NCBI GenBank assembly: GCA_025457665.1
Contig: JALOTY010000020.1
Location: forward strand, 1 to 50,271
DNA: 50,271 nt
Source of the DNA: Akkermansiaceae bacterium
GTDB lineage: Bacteria; Verrucomicrobiota; Verrucomicrobiia; Verrucomicrobiales; Akkermansiaceae
Reading direction: 5' to 3'
Both the position numbers and the translations under genes were made by a program. Positions 16,864 to 25,529 of this stretch are shown here, piece after piece. Every line of letters starts with the position of its first letter. The stretch's first letter is position 1. The notes under the pieces are model-generated. The model was given only the letters and a program-made list of their open reading frames with translations. It did not search any database and had not been told where the DNA came from.

Positions 16864-18888
16864 ATGAAAGGCCCCCCCTCCACCGGAAAAGGTGATGCCC
16901 CCGCCGCGATGCCCGCCGGCGGACCGGTGGCCGCAGGCAGCGCCGGACCCGCCGCGCAGAGCGATTTCGATTTCAAGGTCCTCCGCAAACTCGGCACCCG
17001 TTACCTGAAATGCCTGCCCGGCATGATCGTCCTCTACATCGTCGGTCACCTCGTCATCCAGACCCTCGTCCCCCAGCAGGCCGCCGTTTACCTCGGGAAA
17101 CTCACCAACCACTTCTCCGGCGGAACCACCAAAGGCGGAACGACTCCCGGCGAACCCCTCCTCCAGAACTATTTCTTCTGGCTCGGCCTCACCGTCCTCC
17201 TCGTCGCCGGCGGATACGGTTTCCAATATCTCGTCGCCCGCTTCGATGGCTCGGTCACCCGCCGCATCAAGGCCGACCTCTTCGCCACCCTCCTCCGCCA
17301 GTCGCCCGCCTACTACCACCAGCACGATTCAGATCGCCTCACCCTCATCGTCACGCAGTTCGCCAACCAGGTCTCCAGCTCGCTCCGCCGCCTGCTCATC
17401 GAGCCCGTCCTCCAGCTCGTCGCCGTCGGCATCATCGGCGTCACCATCTGGCAGGCCCTCACCGGCCTCACCCAGGGACCCGCCGTTTGGACCATCGGCG
17501 GCATCAATGGCGTCTGGGTCATGTTCGGCGTCACCCTGCTCTTCGCCCTCACCTCCCCGTGGATCGTCAGCCGCATGGGGAAATACCTCCAGCGCGATGC
17601 CTCCGCCGTCCAGGAACAGAACCTCAGCCTCGCCACCCTCGTCGGCGGTGCCCTCAAGGCCCCCGAGGAAATCCAGGCCATGCGCGCCGAGCCGGTTTTT
17701 TCGCGGAAACTCGATGCCCTCCTCGCCCGTTCGCTCGATCTCCAGCTCGCCCAGACGCGCACCATGGAGAAAATCAATGCCTTCAGCCGCCTCCCCGGCA
17801 CCGTCGTCCTCGCCGCCTTCCTCGGCCTCGCGATCTTCCTCGAAATGAAGGGCGGCTCCGGCCAGCCCGGCACCATCGTCCAGGTGGCCCTGCTCACCCC
17901 GCTGCTGATGAGCGCCATCCAGCAGCTCTCCTCCTTCGGCATCAATTCCCGCATGTCCTGGCCCTCGCTCGAAATGGTCCACGGCATCCTCGCCACCCAG
18001 CCCCCCGAGGAAAAAACCACCGCCGCCGGAAATGCCGAGCCCGCCGATCACTCGATCGAAGCCCGCGAGCTCGTCTTCTCCTACCAGCCCGGCAAACGCC
18101 CCAATGTCCTCAACGGCGCCAGCTTCAACATCCCCACCGGCCAGGTCACCGGCTTCGTCGCCCGCCCCGGGCAGGGGAAAACCACCTTCTTCCGCCTCGC
18201 CCTGCGCTTCTACGATTGGCAGGCCGGCGACATCCTCCTCGGCGGCATCCCCATCCGCGACATGCCGCTCGATACCCTCCGGCGCCACATCGTCCTGATG
18301 TCGCAGTTCCCCGCCTTCTTCTACGATACCGTCCGCGAAAACATGCGCGTCGCCGCGCCCGATGCCACCGATGCCCGCATCCTCGAAACCGCCAAACTCA
18401 CCGGGCTCGATGCCGTGCTCGAACGCTCCATGGGCCCCGGTGCGCTCGACCTCCCTTTCGCCGGCGGCGCGGGACTTTCCGGCGGTCAGAAAAAACTCTT
18501 CGCCCTCACCCGCTGCCTGCTGCGCGACCCCTCCGTCCTCCTCCTCGATGAACCCACCACCGGCATGGGACCCTTGGAGAAATTCCCCCTCATCGATGCC
18601 ATGCGCCACGCCCTCGGCGGACGTACGGTGATCGTAGTAGATCACGACATCGTCTGGCAGACGAAATTCTGCGACCACATCCATGTCCTCGATGGCGGCC
18701 GCATCGTCCAGTCCGGCAGCCCGCAGGACCTGCTCGCCACCCCCGGACTCTTCCGTTCGCTTTACGATGAGGCCTCCGACCGCGCGCCCGCCGCCGCCTC
18801 AGCACCCCTCTCCACCAAGGCCCCGCAAGGAGCCATGGCACCCGAGAAAACAACAACAACAACGACAACCCCTGGACACCATGTCTGA
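16864..18888 (+). CDS. ABC transporter, fused permease and ATPase
   Basis: A 674-residue half-transporter, membrane domain first. Residues 1-40 are Gly/Ala/Pro-rich. Residues about 50-375 contain an ABC type 1 membrane domain with about six helices. The nucleotide-binding domain follows: Walker A near 430 (ARPGQGKTT, where the first Gly of GxxGxGKT is Ala), the signature LSGGQ near 537, Walker B VLLLDEPTT near 557, and the H-loop in VVDHD. Such proteins act as dimeric exporters of lipids, peptides or drugs, or as importers with no binding protein. The stop overlaps the start of a zinc-ribbon gene by 8 bases, so the two are coupled. A related ribbon protein near 24.8 kb belongs to the GAF-subtilase operon. 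The substrate is unknown. Confidence 0.88.
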   Translation: MKGPPSTGKGDAPAAMPAGGPVAAGSAGPAAQSDFDFKVLRKLGTRYLKCLPGMIVLYIVGHLVIQTLVPQQAAVYLGKLTNHFSGGTTKGGTTPGEPLLQNYFFWLGLTVLLVAGGYGFQYLVARFDGSVTRRIKADLFATLLRQSPAYYHQHDSDRLTLIVTQFANQVSSSLRRLLIEPVLQLVAVGIIGVTIWQALTGLTQGPAVWTIGGINGVWVMFGVTLLFALTSPWIVSRMGKYLQRDASAVQEQNLSLATLVGGALKAPEEIQAMRAEPVFSRKLDALLARSLDLQLAQTRTMEKINAFSRLPGTVVLAAFLGLAIFLEMKGGSGQPGTIVQVALLTPLLMSAIQQLSSFGINSRMSWPSLEMVHGILATQPPEEKTTAAGNAEPADHSIEARELVFSYQPGKRPNVLNGASFNIPTGQVTGFVARPGQGKTTFFRLALRFYDWQAGDILLGGIPIRDMPLDTLRRHIVLMSQFPAFFYDTVRENMRVAAPDATDARILETAKLTGLDAVLERSMGPGALDLPFAGGAGLSGGQKKLFALTRCLLRDPSVLLLDEPTTGMGPLEKFPLIDAMRHALGGRTVIVVDHDIVWQTKFCDHIHVLDGGRIVQSGSPQDLLATPGLFRSLYDEASDRAPAAASAPLSTKAPQGAMAPEKTTTTTTTPGHHV

Positions 18889-19111
18889 ACGTAAAAAAGA
18901 AGAAATCGGCGTCGGTGAGATCGGCGAAGTGCCAGCCGGCACGACCCCTGTCGCCACCGTGAAGCCCGAAGTCGATGAGGTCTCCGGCCACTACCGCCGT
19001 TGGACCTCCGTCCGCTGCCCGCATTGCTACGGCGTCAGCGATATCCTTGAGGAAACCGAATACCGCATGTGGTTCACGTGCTGCTATTGCGGCAACGCCT
19101 TCCTCTACTGA
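18881..19111 (+). CDS. Small zinc-ribbon protein with DEVSGH motif
   Basis: A 76-residue, probably cytoplasmic protein. The ATG at 18881 lies inside the end of the ABC transporter gene. The N-terminal 35 residues are polar; DEVSGH follows, then a four-cysteine ribbon: RCPHC and CCYC separated by 17 residues, ending in GNAFLY. The CxxC-x17-CxxC spacing and the DEVSGH motif are the same in the protein encoded at 24827-25426. One Zn(II) is expected to be bound by the four Cys. Placement directly behind the ATPase suggests a regulatory or adaptor role for the transporter; that is inference. Confidence 0.85.
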   Translation: MSERKKEEIGVGEIGEVPAGTTPVATVKPEVDEVSGHYRRWTSVRCPHCYGVSDILEETEYRMWFTCCYCGNAFLY

Positions 19112-19124
19112 TACCACCCGGCGC

Positions 19125-19154
19125 GGCGGCGGGTGTCCAAAAAAACCCGCCGCC
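19125..19154 (+). terminator. Perfect GC-rich hairpin after the zinc-ribbon gene
   Basis: Ten-base arms, GGCGGCGGGT at 19125-19134 and ACCCGCCGCC at 19145-19154, pair perfectly around a 10-base loop containing seven As with the arm end. It begins 13 bases after the stop of the ribbon gene, where a terminator would be expected. There is no T-tract on either side, so it may only stall polymerase or protect the 3' end. The rest of the gap to 19335 holds a short degenerate run of GGATGG-like words and no gene that I can support. Confidence 0.5.
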
Positions 19155-19335
19155 CGCCACTCACCTTCCCCGCGGGGGAAGACGGATTTCTTTGATTCGT
19201 CGCCGGATGGACGGGATGAATCGGATGGATGGGATGGGTTTGGGAAAGTCAGGCATGGCAAGCGCCCCCTGAAGTTGCATCCGCCCATTCTGTTAGTTTT
19301 GACAAACCGGTAAGCTTGTTGGAACGGTCCCGAGT

Positions 19336-21780
19336 ATGTCTTCGACTGTCTTTACGAAGCTTCTCCGGCTGACCTTGGGTCTGCTCGCCGTCGGGATTCT
19401 CAAAGCGGAAACGGAATCCCGTTTCACAAGCGGCACCGAGGATTGGCGACGTTCTGATGCCTCCGTCACCCTGACTCACGTGACGAACGGCGGGCTCGAC
19501 GGCGGACATCTCGCGGGCCAGGCAAGCGGCGTGGTGTGGTCGTTTGTTTCACCGGAATCATGGTCCGGGGACTGGAGCCATTACCGGGTTCTCCGCTTCG
19601 CCCTCGCCATCACCAGCGGACAGTATGCGGATGCATCCACCGCCGGCATCTTGCAAATCAACGGCACCAATGGCCAGAGCATGACCTGGACCGGCCCTAC
19701 TCCCCTATGGAGCTGGACACGCTATGAAGTCAGCCTCACCCCCGAGTCCTTCGGCGTCGATTCCTCGACCTTTCACGGAATCATGGCTGATGTCAGCGAA
19801 CTCCGCATCCTCGGCGAATACACGGCCGTGAATGAGACCACCGGCCTCGATGAGGTTGTTCTAACAGAAGATCCGGTTCAAGTCTTCACCAGCAACCTGA
19901 CCGAGCGATTTACCAACCCTTTGCTGGAGGGCGGCCGAGTTGCAGGTTGGAGCCCGGTCGATGATTGCACGTTGACCGCCAATCCCGCAGGCCGACCGCT
20001 TTTCGCTCTCACCGCTACAGACTGGCGCGATGGGCGGAATTTCAAAATCGCCTCACCTCCTTCATGGGCAGGGGACTGGAGAGCATTCAACGAAATCCGC
20101 TTCGATATCCTCTGGACCAGCAATCAGACGGACTCCACTTCCGCAGGAAACGAGCTGGTCACCCTCTTCGGTGCCAATGGCGTGATGCTCACCTGGAGCA
20201 CTCCCCTCATCCGCAACCAATGGACCCGGATCACCCTGCCGCTCACCGCCGCAAGCTTCGGCGTGGACCAGGAAACCTTCGAGGAAACCCTCGCCCACAT
20301 CAGCCAGATATGGATTCGTGGCGAGTTCAATAGCGGTCTGGATGTTTCCTCCTTCGATAACATCACCATCGCCACCGCACCGGATTCCCCGCCATCACGG
20401 TCAGCCGGCCTTGCGGAAGATTTTAACTCCGGCCCGGGCGGATGGTTGGTCTATGACAGCGCATCCGCCGCTTGGCTGGCCGATGGCGGAATCGATGGCG
20501 GCGCATTCACCTGCACCGACACCGGAGTCGGCCTGGCCACGGTTTGCTCACCGGACTCTTGGAGCGGGGATTGGTCGGCATTGCCAGCCCTGAGATTCGT
20601 CATCCGCCCGGATTCCACCGTCGGCACCACCACGACCGCCGCCGCCGAAAACACCCCCACCCTCCGCATCCACGGCTTCAACAACACCGTGCTCAGCGTC
20701 ACACTCCCGGCACTGATGCGCGAGTGGACTCCCTACACCATCCCCCTCACTCCCTCCACCTTCGGCGTCTCCCAGGAAGTCTTCGCCGGAGTCATGGCAA
20801 ACGTCGCCTACCTGACTCTCATGACGGATCTGGTCAATGGCTTTGATACCACGCGCATCGACAGCATCGAACTCGATCCCTCTTCCTTTCCCGCCATCGT
20901 TCCCGATGACCTTGTTTCCCGTTTCGCTTCAGGAAACGAAAACTGGCGTAAGGGCGGGCGCAACAGCCCGGGCAGCATCTGGACCATTCTAACAGAACCT
21001 GTGGTCCACAGCAGCATCGAGGGCAACCCACCCGGGTCCATCACTATCAACGATGAGGGCGAAACCGCCTACTGGTTCTCGCCGGAGTCATGGGCGGGAG
21101 ACTGGCGCGGCCTCGACAGGCTTCACTTCGATTTGAAAATCGTCACCGGCACCAACGTGCTTGCCGCCGGTGACATGATTCGGATTTTCTCGCCTCATGG
21201 CACACTGACGCAAAACATCGCAACCGCCCAATTGCCGGTGCCCGGAACGTGGCGGTCCTATACCTTCGAACTCTCCGCTGAGGCATTTGGCGTCAGCGAG
21301 CAGTTGTTTGAAAGGGTCATGCGCGATGTTTCCCGCCTCGGAATACGCTCGGAGTGGATCAACGGCACTGAGACCGAGGCCTTGGACAACGTTGTGATAT
21401 CGAAGTCGGAGCCCGACTACTGGTCATGGCTTGCTACCTATCCCGGTCAGGGTATCACGACGCGACTGGATATCGCAGCGCCCTTCGCAGACGCCGATGG
21501 CGATGGCATCAGCAACTTCGATGAATTCATTTTCTTGACCAGCCCCATCGATCCCGCCGACCGCTTCTCACCTACCTTCAGCCGCAGCACGGCGGGCTTC
21601 GAACTGGCATTTCCCACCCACCCGGGTCGCAATTACCAAGTGCTTCACTCACCTGACCTTGGCCAAGAGAGTCCATGGCAGCCTTGGGGCGATGAAATCA
21701 CGGGAGATGGCCAGCCCCGCATTCTCGTCCTTCCCGATCTCCACCCCGCCGCGTTCTTCCGGGTCTCCGTCAGCCGCTAA
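19336..21780 (+). CDS. Secreted protein with four laminin-B-like domains
   Basis: An 814-residue protein with a signal peptide (residues 1-24). Four repeats of about 165-175 residues begin near residues 28, 186, 360 and 529. Each carries an [ED]xF or RF start with a Trp-containing turn, SPxSWxGDW in the middle (SPESWSGDW, PPSWAGDW, SPDSWSGDW, SPESWAGDW), and an FGV segment before a conserved VxxLxI strand. This pattern resembles the laminin B / IV beta-sandwich found in some bacterial exoproteins. After the repeats comes DADGDGISNFDEF near 719, a TSP3-like calcium linker, and a 50-residue C-terminal beta domain often seen at the end of verrucomicrobial exoproteins. It is probably a surface or secreted carbohydrate-binding protein with no catalytic domain visible. 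Confidence 0.8.
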   Translation: MSSTVFTKLLRLTLGLLAVGILKAETESRFTSGTEDWRRSDASVTLTHVTNGGLDGGHLAGQASGVVWSFVSPESWSGDWSHYRVLRFALAITSGQYADASTAGILQINGTNGQSMTWTGPTPLWSWTRYEVSLTPESFGVDSSTFHGIMADVSELRILGEYTAVNETTGLDEVVLTEDPVQVFTSNLTERFTNPLLEGGRVAGWSPVDDCTLTANPAGRPLFALTATDWRDGRNFKIASPPSWAGDWRAFNEIRFDILWTSNQTDSTSAGNELVTLFGANGVMLTWSTPLIRNQWTRITLPLTAASFGVDQETFEETLAHISQIWIRGEFNSGLDVSSFDNITIATAPDSPPSRSAGLAEDFNSGPGGWLVYDSASAAWLADGGIDGGAFTCTDTGVGLATVCSPDSWSGDWSALPALRFVIRPDSTVGTTTTAAAENTPTLRIHGFNNTVLSVTLPALMREWTPYTIPLTPSTFGVSQEVFAGVMANVAYLTLMTDLVNGFDTTRIDSIELDPSSFPAIVPDDLVSRFASGNENWRKGGRNSPGSIWTILTEPVVHSSIEGNPPGSITINDEGETAYWFSPESWAGDWRGLDRLHFDLKIVTGTNVLAAGDMIRIFSPHGTLTQNIATAQLPVPGTWRSYTFELSAEAFGVSEQLFERVMRDVSRLGIRSEWINGTETEALDNVVISKSEPDYWSWLATYPGQGITTRLDIAAPFADADGDGISNFDEFIFLTSPIDPADRFSPTFSRSTAGFELAFPTHPGRNYQVLHSPDLGQESPWQPWGDEITGDGQPRILVLPDLHPAAFFRVSVSR

Positions 21781-21893
21781 CAACAGCAGAGACGCCATGC
21801 GGATCAGGAACGTCGATGAACGGGGCCAAACCATCACCCTCCGCTGGCAAGGACATCCTTCTGCGAATGCCGGTTGAGGCATGTCACCCCCGC

Positions 21894-23378
21894 TCACTCC
21901 GCCACCTTCAAGCTCAGTTCCCTCGCCGGGCCGGGACCGCGGGGGCCTAACAACTGGACCTTGAGAAGGATGTGGCCTGAGGAAATCGATGACTCCGCCG
22001 CTGCCACGAAGGCCTCGGGCGATTCCACCGGCACTCCGGCGACTTCGGCCACGAGCGCAGGCGCACGAAGGCCCGCCATGGCTGCCGCCGAGTCCGGAGC
22101 CACGCCGGTGATCACCACCCGTTGGGCTCCGCTTTCATCTTGCATCACGCGGAATTCCACGCCCTCGATCCCCGGGAAGTCCCGTGCTTCGGGATCGAAG
22201 CCCAGACTCGCAAAGGGCGTCTGCGCCAGATCGCCGAGTTTGAGTTTCACCGTCATGGGCTGTCCCTCACGCAACAGGCCAAGCTCCACCTCGCGGCCCG
22301 GACCAGCCATGCTCACGGCCAGATGAATCGATCGCGCCGTGGCATGCACCGCCCCGTCCAGGGAAATCAAAATGTCGCCCACCTTCAATCCCGCCGCCGC
22401 CGCCGGACCTTCCTTCAGCACCTCCGCCACGCGCACCACGCGCGCCGCGAGACCTTCCTCGCCGCCCTCCACCTCTTCCATCCGCACGCCCAGGAAACCC
22501 CGGCTCGGCTTGCCATCTTCCAACAAATCCGCCGCCACCCGCCGGGCGATCGATGCCGGCACGGCCAGCCCGAGCCCGATGTTCCCCTCCGCCCTCATCG
22601 GCACCCCTTCCGCGGTTTGTGCCGCCGTGCCATCGGCCAATTGAACGGTGCCTAACAGAATCGATTGATTCACCCCCACCACTTCGCCGCGGGCATTGAC
22701 CAGAGGTCCGCCGGAGTTCCCGGGATTGATGCTGGCGTCCGTCTGGATGAAATCCTCGTAGGCCAGCCCACCCATCGTCCGGCCGGTGGCGCTGACGATG
22801 CCGAGCGTGACCGTCTGCCGCAGCGCAAGGTCGCGCGGCGTGCCGATCGCCAGCACGAATTCCCCGGCACGCAGTTTCGTGCTGTCGCCCCACACCGCCG
22901 GCACCGCTCCGCTGCCTTTGCAGGAAAGCACCGCGAGGTCGGTCGATGGATCCGCCCCCACCAACTCGGCCGCATGCCAAGCCCCTTCGGTTCCCGTGGT
23001 CACCGCAAAACGCACCTTGGGCTCCATTTCCACCGCTTCGATCACGTGATGGTTGGTCATGATGTGGCCCTGGTCATCGATCGCGAAACCCGATCCATGG
23101 CCCTGATATTGATACGGCTTGCCATCGATTTCGATGATCACATTCGCCAGCGTGAGCTGCCGTTTCTGGGCGGATTCAAAGTTCTTCCATCGTTCCAAAT
23201 CCTCGCCTTCCACCGGCACCAGGGTCGCAATCGTGACCGCGGACGGCGCGGCCTTTTCCACCGTTGTGGCAAATCCACTCGCAAAATCCGGCGCCTGCGC
23301 CCATGCGGCCATCGTCCCCGAAAATACTCCGGCAAGTGCCGCGCCCCGAATCGTCTTGACCGTGTATCGACCGTTCAT
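21894..23378 (-). CDS. HtrA/DegP-type serine protease with two PDZ domains
   Basis: A 494-residue protein with a signal peptide ending near AWAQA (residue 29). The S1C domain carries His111 in MTNHHVIE, Asp147 in DPSTDLAVL and Ser222 in NPGNSGGPL. An insertion after the Ser, LGTVQLADGTAAQTAEG, precedes strand GLGLAVP. PDZ1 covers about 290-390 (RGFLGVRM, GLKVGDILISLDG) and PDZ2 about 400-490. The two-PDZ layout is that of DegP, which degrades or refolds misfolded periplasmic proteins. It is divergent from the GAF-subtilase trio with 76 bp between them. It is the second HtrA-like gene within 8 kb and is not a recent copy of the first. Confidence 0.92.
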   Translation of the reverse strand: MNGRYTVKTIRGAALAGVFSGTMAAWAQAPDFASGFATTVEKAAPSAVTIATLVPVEGEDLERWKNFESAQKRQLTLANVIIEIDGKPYQYQGHGSGFAIDDQGHIMTNHHVIEAVEMEPKVRFAVTTGTEGAWHAAELVGADPSTDLAVLSCKGSGAVPAVWGDSTKLRAGEFVLAIGTPRDLALRQTVTLGIVSATGRTMGGLAYEDFIQTDASINPGNSGGPLVNARGEVVGVNQSILLGTVQLADGTAAQTAEGVPMRAEGNIGLGLAVPASIARRVAADLLEDGKPSRGFLGVRMEEVEGGEEGLAARVVRVAEVLKEGPAAAAGLKVGDILISLDGAVHATARSIHLAVSMAGPGREVELGLLREGQPMTVKLKLGDLAQTPFASLGFDPEARDFPGIEGVEFRVMQDESGAQRVVITGVAPDSAAAMAGLRAPALVAEVAGVPVESPEAFVAAAESSISSGHILLKVQLLGPRGPGPARELSLKVAE

Positions 23379-23454
23379 AGCGTTTTTCTAGCAGTGTCCA
23401 CCCCGCAGGGCAACCCGCGGGTCCATCATTCCACTTTCGCCACCAATCGCCATC

Positions 23455-24054
23455 ATGTCCGCCCACTCCCGCCTCCCCGATCCCCGGATCGAGGCCGCCG
23501 CCGCGCCACTTCGTGAAAGGGTGGAGCAAGCCGCCGCCACCCTCGCCACCCAGCAGGCACTCGGCTCGCGGGTGATCGATCGCTCCCTCGCCCGCCTTTT
23601 CGATCTCCACCTCGCCGCCATCGGCGCCAGCGAAGGCACGATCTGGGCGCACGATGCCGCCACCGAATCCCTCGGGCCCATCCACAACAATGGACCCAAG
23701 GCCGACGGTTTCGTCCGCCAGTATCGCCAACCGCTCAACCGCGGCATCATCAGCACGGTCTTCTTCACCCAGCGCGGACTCTCTGAAGCCGAGGTCTATC
23801 GCAATGCCAAACACGACTCCGCCGTCAACGAACTCCAGGGCAACATCACCGTCCACATGATCGCCGTGCCATGGTTCGTGGGCGATGAACCGGCCGGCAT
23901 CATTTCCGCCGTGAAACTCAAGGCCCCGCAGGAAACCGATCCGCCGCCCTTCGATGTCTCCTCCTTCGAAACCATCGGAGCGCTCGCCCGCATCACCGGC
24001 GAACTCGTTTCCGCCCGGCTCTTCCATCTCATCCTCGACGACCGACTCCCATGA
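23455..24054 (+). CDS. GAF-domain protein
   Basis: A 199-residue cytoplasmic protein. Residues about 25-190 have the helix-strand pattern of a GAF domain, with a strand at EGTIWAHDAATESL, then NRGIISTVFFTQRGLSEAEVY, and the closing strands NITVHMIAVPW and PAGIISAVKL followed by a long C-terminal helix. No output domain such as HK, GGDEF or HTH is attached, so it probably passes its signal through a partner. The stop overlaps the start of the subtilase (ATGA at 24051-24054), which makes the protease the obvious partner. The ligand is unknown. The domain call rests on pattern only. Confidence 0.75.
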   Translation: MSAHSRLPDPRIEAAAAPLRERVEQAAATLATQQALGSRVIDRSLARLFDLHLAAIGASEGTIWAHDAATESLGPIHNNGPKADGFVRQYRQPLNRGIISTVFFTQRGLSEAEVYRNAKHDSAVNELQGNITVHMIAVPWFVGDEPAGIISAVKLKAPQETDPPPFDVSSFETIGALARITGELVSARLFHLILDDRLP

Positions 24055-24830
24055 AACCTTCCTGGCGTGACCCCGCAGCCGTCGAAGAAGCCCTGCTGCA
24101 TGGCGATGGTGATGGCGTGAAAGTTGCGATCATCGATTCCGGCATCGAGACCACCCATCCGGCACTCGATGGCATCGCTCTCCACGATGATGTCGCTTTC
24201 GAAGACCGCTTCGGCGAACTTCACATCGAGGAGAACACCGCCATCGATGTCTTCGGCCACGGCACTGCCGTCGCCTGGTGCGTCCGGAAAATCGCGCCCA
24301 AGGCAAAGCTCGGCAGCTTCCGTGTGCTCAATGCCCGCAACGGCAGCAAACACCACATCATCCGCGCCGGTGCCAGCGAGGCGATCCAGCGTGGCTATCA
24401 GGTGCTCAACTGCTCCTTCGGTGCCCGCGACGATCTCGGGAAATTCGCCATGCTCTACAAAGCCTGGCTCGACAAAGCCTACCTCGCCGGCATTCACGTC
24501 GTCACCGCTTGCAACAACGATGACGCCAGCATCCAGGAATGGCCGGGCTTTTTCCACTCGTGCATCAATGTCAACATGCTGGCCGAGGATGACCTTCGTT
24601 TTGCCTTTCGCCCTGATCATCTCGTTGAATTTGGTGCCCATGGTCAGAACCTCGAACTCCCGTGGATCCACGGCTCCACCATCCGCACCTGCGGCAGCAG
24701 CTTCGCGGCACCGCTCGTCGCCGGATACGTCGCCCGCCTGCTCTCCGCTTTCCCCGATCTCACGCCCATCCAGGCCAAGGCCCTGCTTCAAGCCCACGCC
24801 CGCCCCTACCCTCAAGCCAACGCATCATGA
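24051..24830 (+). CDS. Intracellular subtilisin-like serine protease (S8)
   Basis: A 259-residue protein with the full subtilase triad: Asp29 in AIIDSGIE, His70 in FGHGTAVA and Ser217 in CGSSFAAP, plus the oxyanion Asn at about 156 in TACNNDD. There is no signal peptide, no propeptide and no membrane helix, and the length equals a bare catalytic domain, so it should act in the cytoplasm. Four-base overlaps on both sides couple it to the GAF gene and to the zinc-ribbon gene. That arrangement suggests a GAF-controlled protease with a ribbon protein as partner or substrate. Subtilases of this compact form occur in peptide maturation and in regulated proteolysis; which applies is unknown. Confidence 0.9.
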   Translation: MKPSWRDPAAVEEALLHGDGDGVKVAIIDSGIETTHPALDGIALHDDVAFEDRFGELHIEENTAIDVFGHGTAVAWCVRKIAPKAKLGSFRVLNARNGSKHHIIRAGASEAIQRGYQVLNCSFGARDDLGKFAMLYKAWLDKAYLAGIHVVTACNNDDASIQEWPGFFHSCINVNMLAEDDLRFAFRPDHLVEFGAHGQNLELPWIHGSTIRTCGSSFAAPLVAGYVARLLSAFPDLTPIQAKALLQAHARPYPQANAS

Positions 24831-25426
24831 ACTCTCCTGAAATCCCCGAATACCAAGGACGCCGCCCGGCCGATGACGATGAAGTGAGCGGCCACGTCGC
24901 CGCCGTCACGCCAAGCGGCACCACCTGCCGCCTCCGCTGCTGGGACTGCGGCATGAGCTTTCCCATCAAGGGCAGCCTGCGCTCCGATGTGCTCTACGCC
25001 TGCTCGCATTGCCACTCGCTCAACGAGGCCGATACCTCCCGCGCCACCTGGCAGAAAGAGGAACGCGCACCCACAAGGCCACCGGGAAGTTATACTCCTC
25101 CCGTGCGGCTCGATACCCTTTTCCTCCGCGATGCTTCCGGTGAACTCTTCGAAGTCACCCGCGAGCAAGCCCAGCAACTCCGGGTTCCGCAAAGCCGTTT
25201 GGAGGAACTCGGGCATGCGCCGTACTTCCTGCCGTCCGATGACGTCGTCGGCCACCACAAAACCCCCGGCGCTTCCGCTGCCGATCCCTCGGCCTGGGAT
25301 TACCACCGCGATTGGCAGCACGGATGTTATCTCGATGAAATCAATGGCGGCTTCTGCGTCGGCCTCCATCGCCACCCCTACGGCGATGAACGCGCCGTCG
25401 GTGCCGTCGAATCCGATTTCTCCTGA
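24827..25426 (+). CDS. DEVSGH zinc-ribbon protein, third gene of the GAF-subtilase operon
   Basis: A 199-residue protein from the ATG at 24827, which overlaps the subtilase stop in ATGA form. DEVSGH occurs near residue 17, followed by RCWDC, 17 residues and CSHC: the same ribbon geometry as the 76-residue protein encoded at 18881. The remaining 140 residues are a separate domain with LDTLFLRDASGELFEV, a Pro-rich hinge and a C-terminal His/Trp/Tyr-rich segment (WDYHRDWQHGCYLDE) that I do not recognise. There is no signal peptide. It could be an adaptor, a sensor or the protease substrate. Confidence 0.85.
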   Translation: MNSPEIPEYQGRRPADDDEVSGHVAAVTPSGTTCRLRCWDCGMSFPIKGSLRSDVLYACSHCHSLNEADTSRATWQKEERAPTRPPGSYTPPVRLDTLFLRDASGELFEVTREQAQQLRVPQSRLEELGHAPYFLPSDDVVGHHKTPGASAADPSAWDYHRDWQHGCYLDEINGGFCVGLHRHPYGDERAVGAVESDFS

Positions 25427-25529
25427 AACACCGTTTTACCCTCCTGACCCGGAAAGAGCCGGGGAGTGCCCGGGCTGATGTCCTTTGTCCTTGGAAACAA
25501 GGCCTGCGGACGCTTGACTGCCGGCACCC
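25427..25529 (+). promoter_or_regulatory. Structured leader upstream of metY, possible RNA regulator
   Basis: The 103-base gap before metY can form three hairpins. CCCGG at 25448-25452 pairs with CCGGG at 25459-25463. GCCCGGGC at 25468-25475 is self-complementary. CCTTG at 25489-25493 pairs with CAAGG at 25498-25502 across a GAAA tetraloop. A run AAGAG...GGGGAG...CCCGGGCTGATG loosely recalls SAM-I/SAM-IV aptamer words, but the P1 stem is not found, so no class is assigned. Confidence 0.3.

Noticed and set aside
15363..16997. Minus-strand frame (544 aa) opposite the first HtrA gene
   Set aside because: Its sequence is a shadow of the protease with its conserved triad; no motif of its own.
17010..18551. 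Plus-strand frame (513 aa) inside the ABC transporter gene
   Set aside because: Arg/Pro/His-rich, second frame of the transporter whose Walker A, LSGGQ and Walker B motifs are in frame 1.
19200..19250. GGATGG-like words considered as a microsatellite or origin repeat
   Set aside because: Only a few degenerate copies, no consistent spacing and no associated gene.
22665..23516. Plus-strand frame (283 aa) antisense to the second HtrA gene
   Set aside because: No start context or motif; the minus strand has the full catalytic triad.
25448..25502. Leader of metY considered as a definite SAM riboswitch
   Set aside because: The basal P1 stem and conserved core positions of SAM-I, SAM-II and SAM-IV could not be assembled, so only a structured leader is reported.
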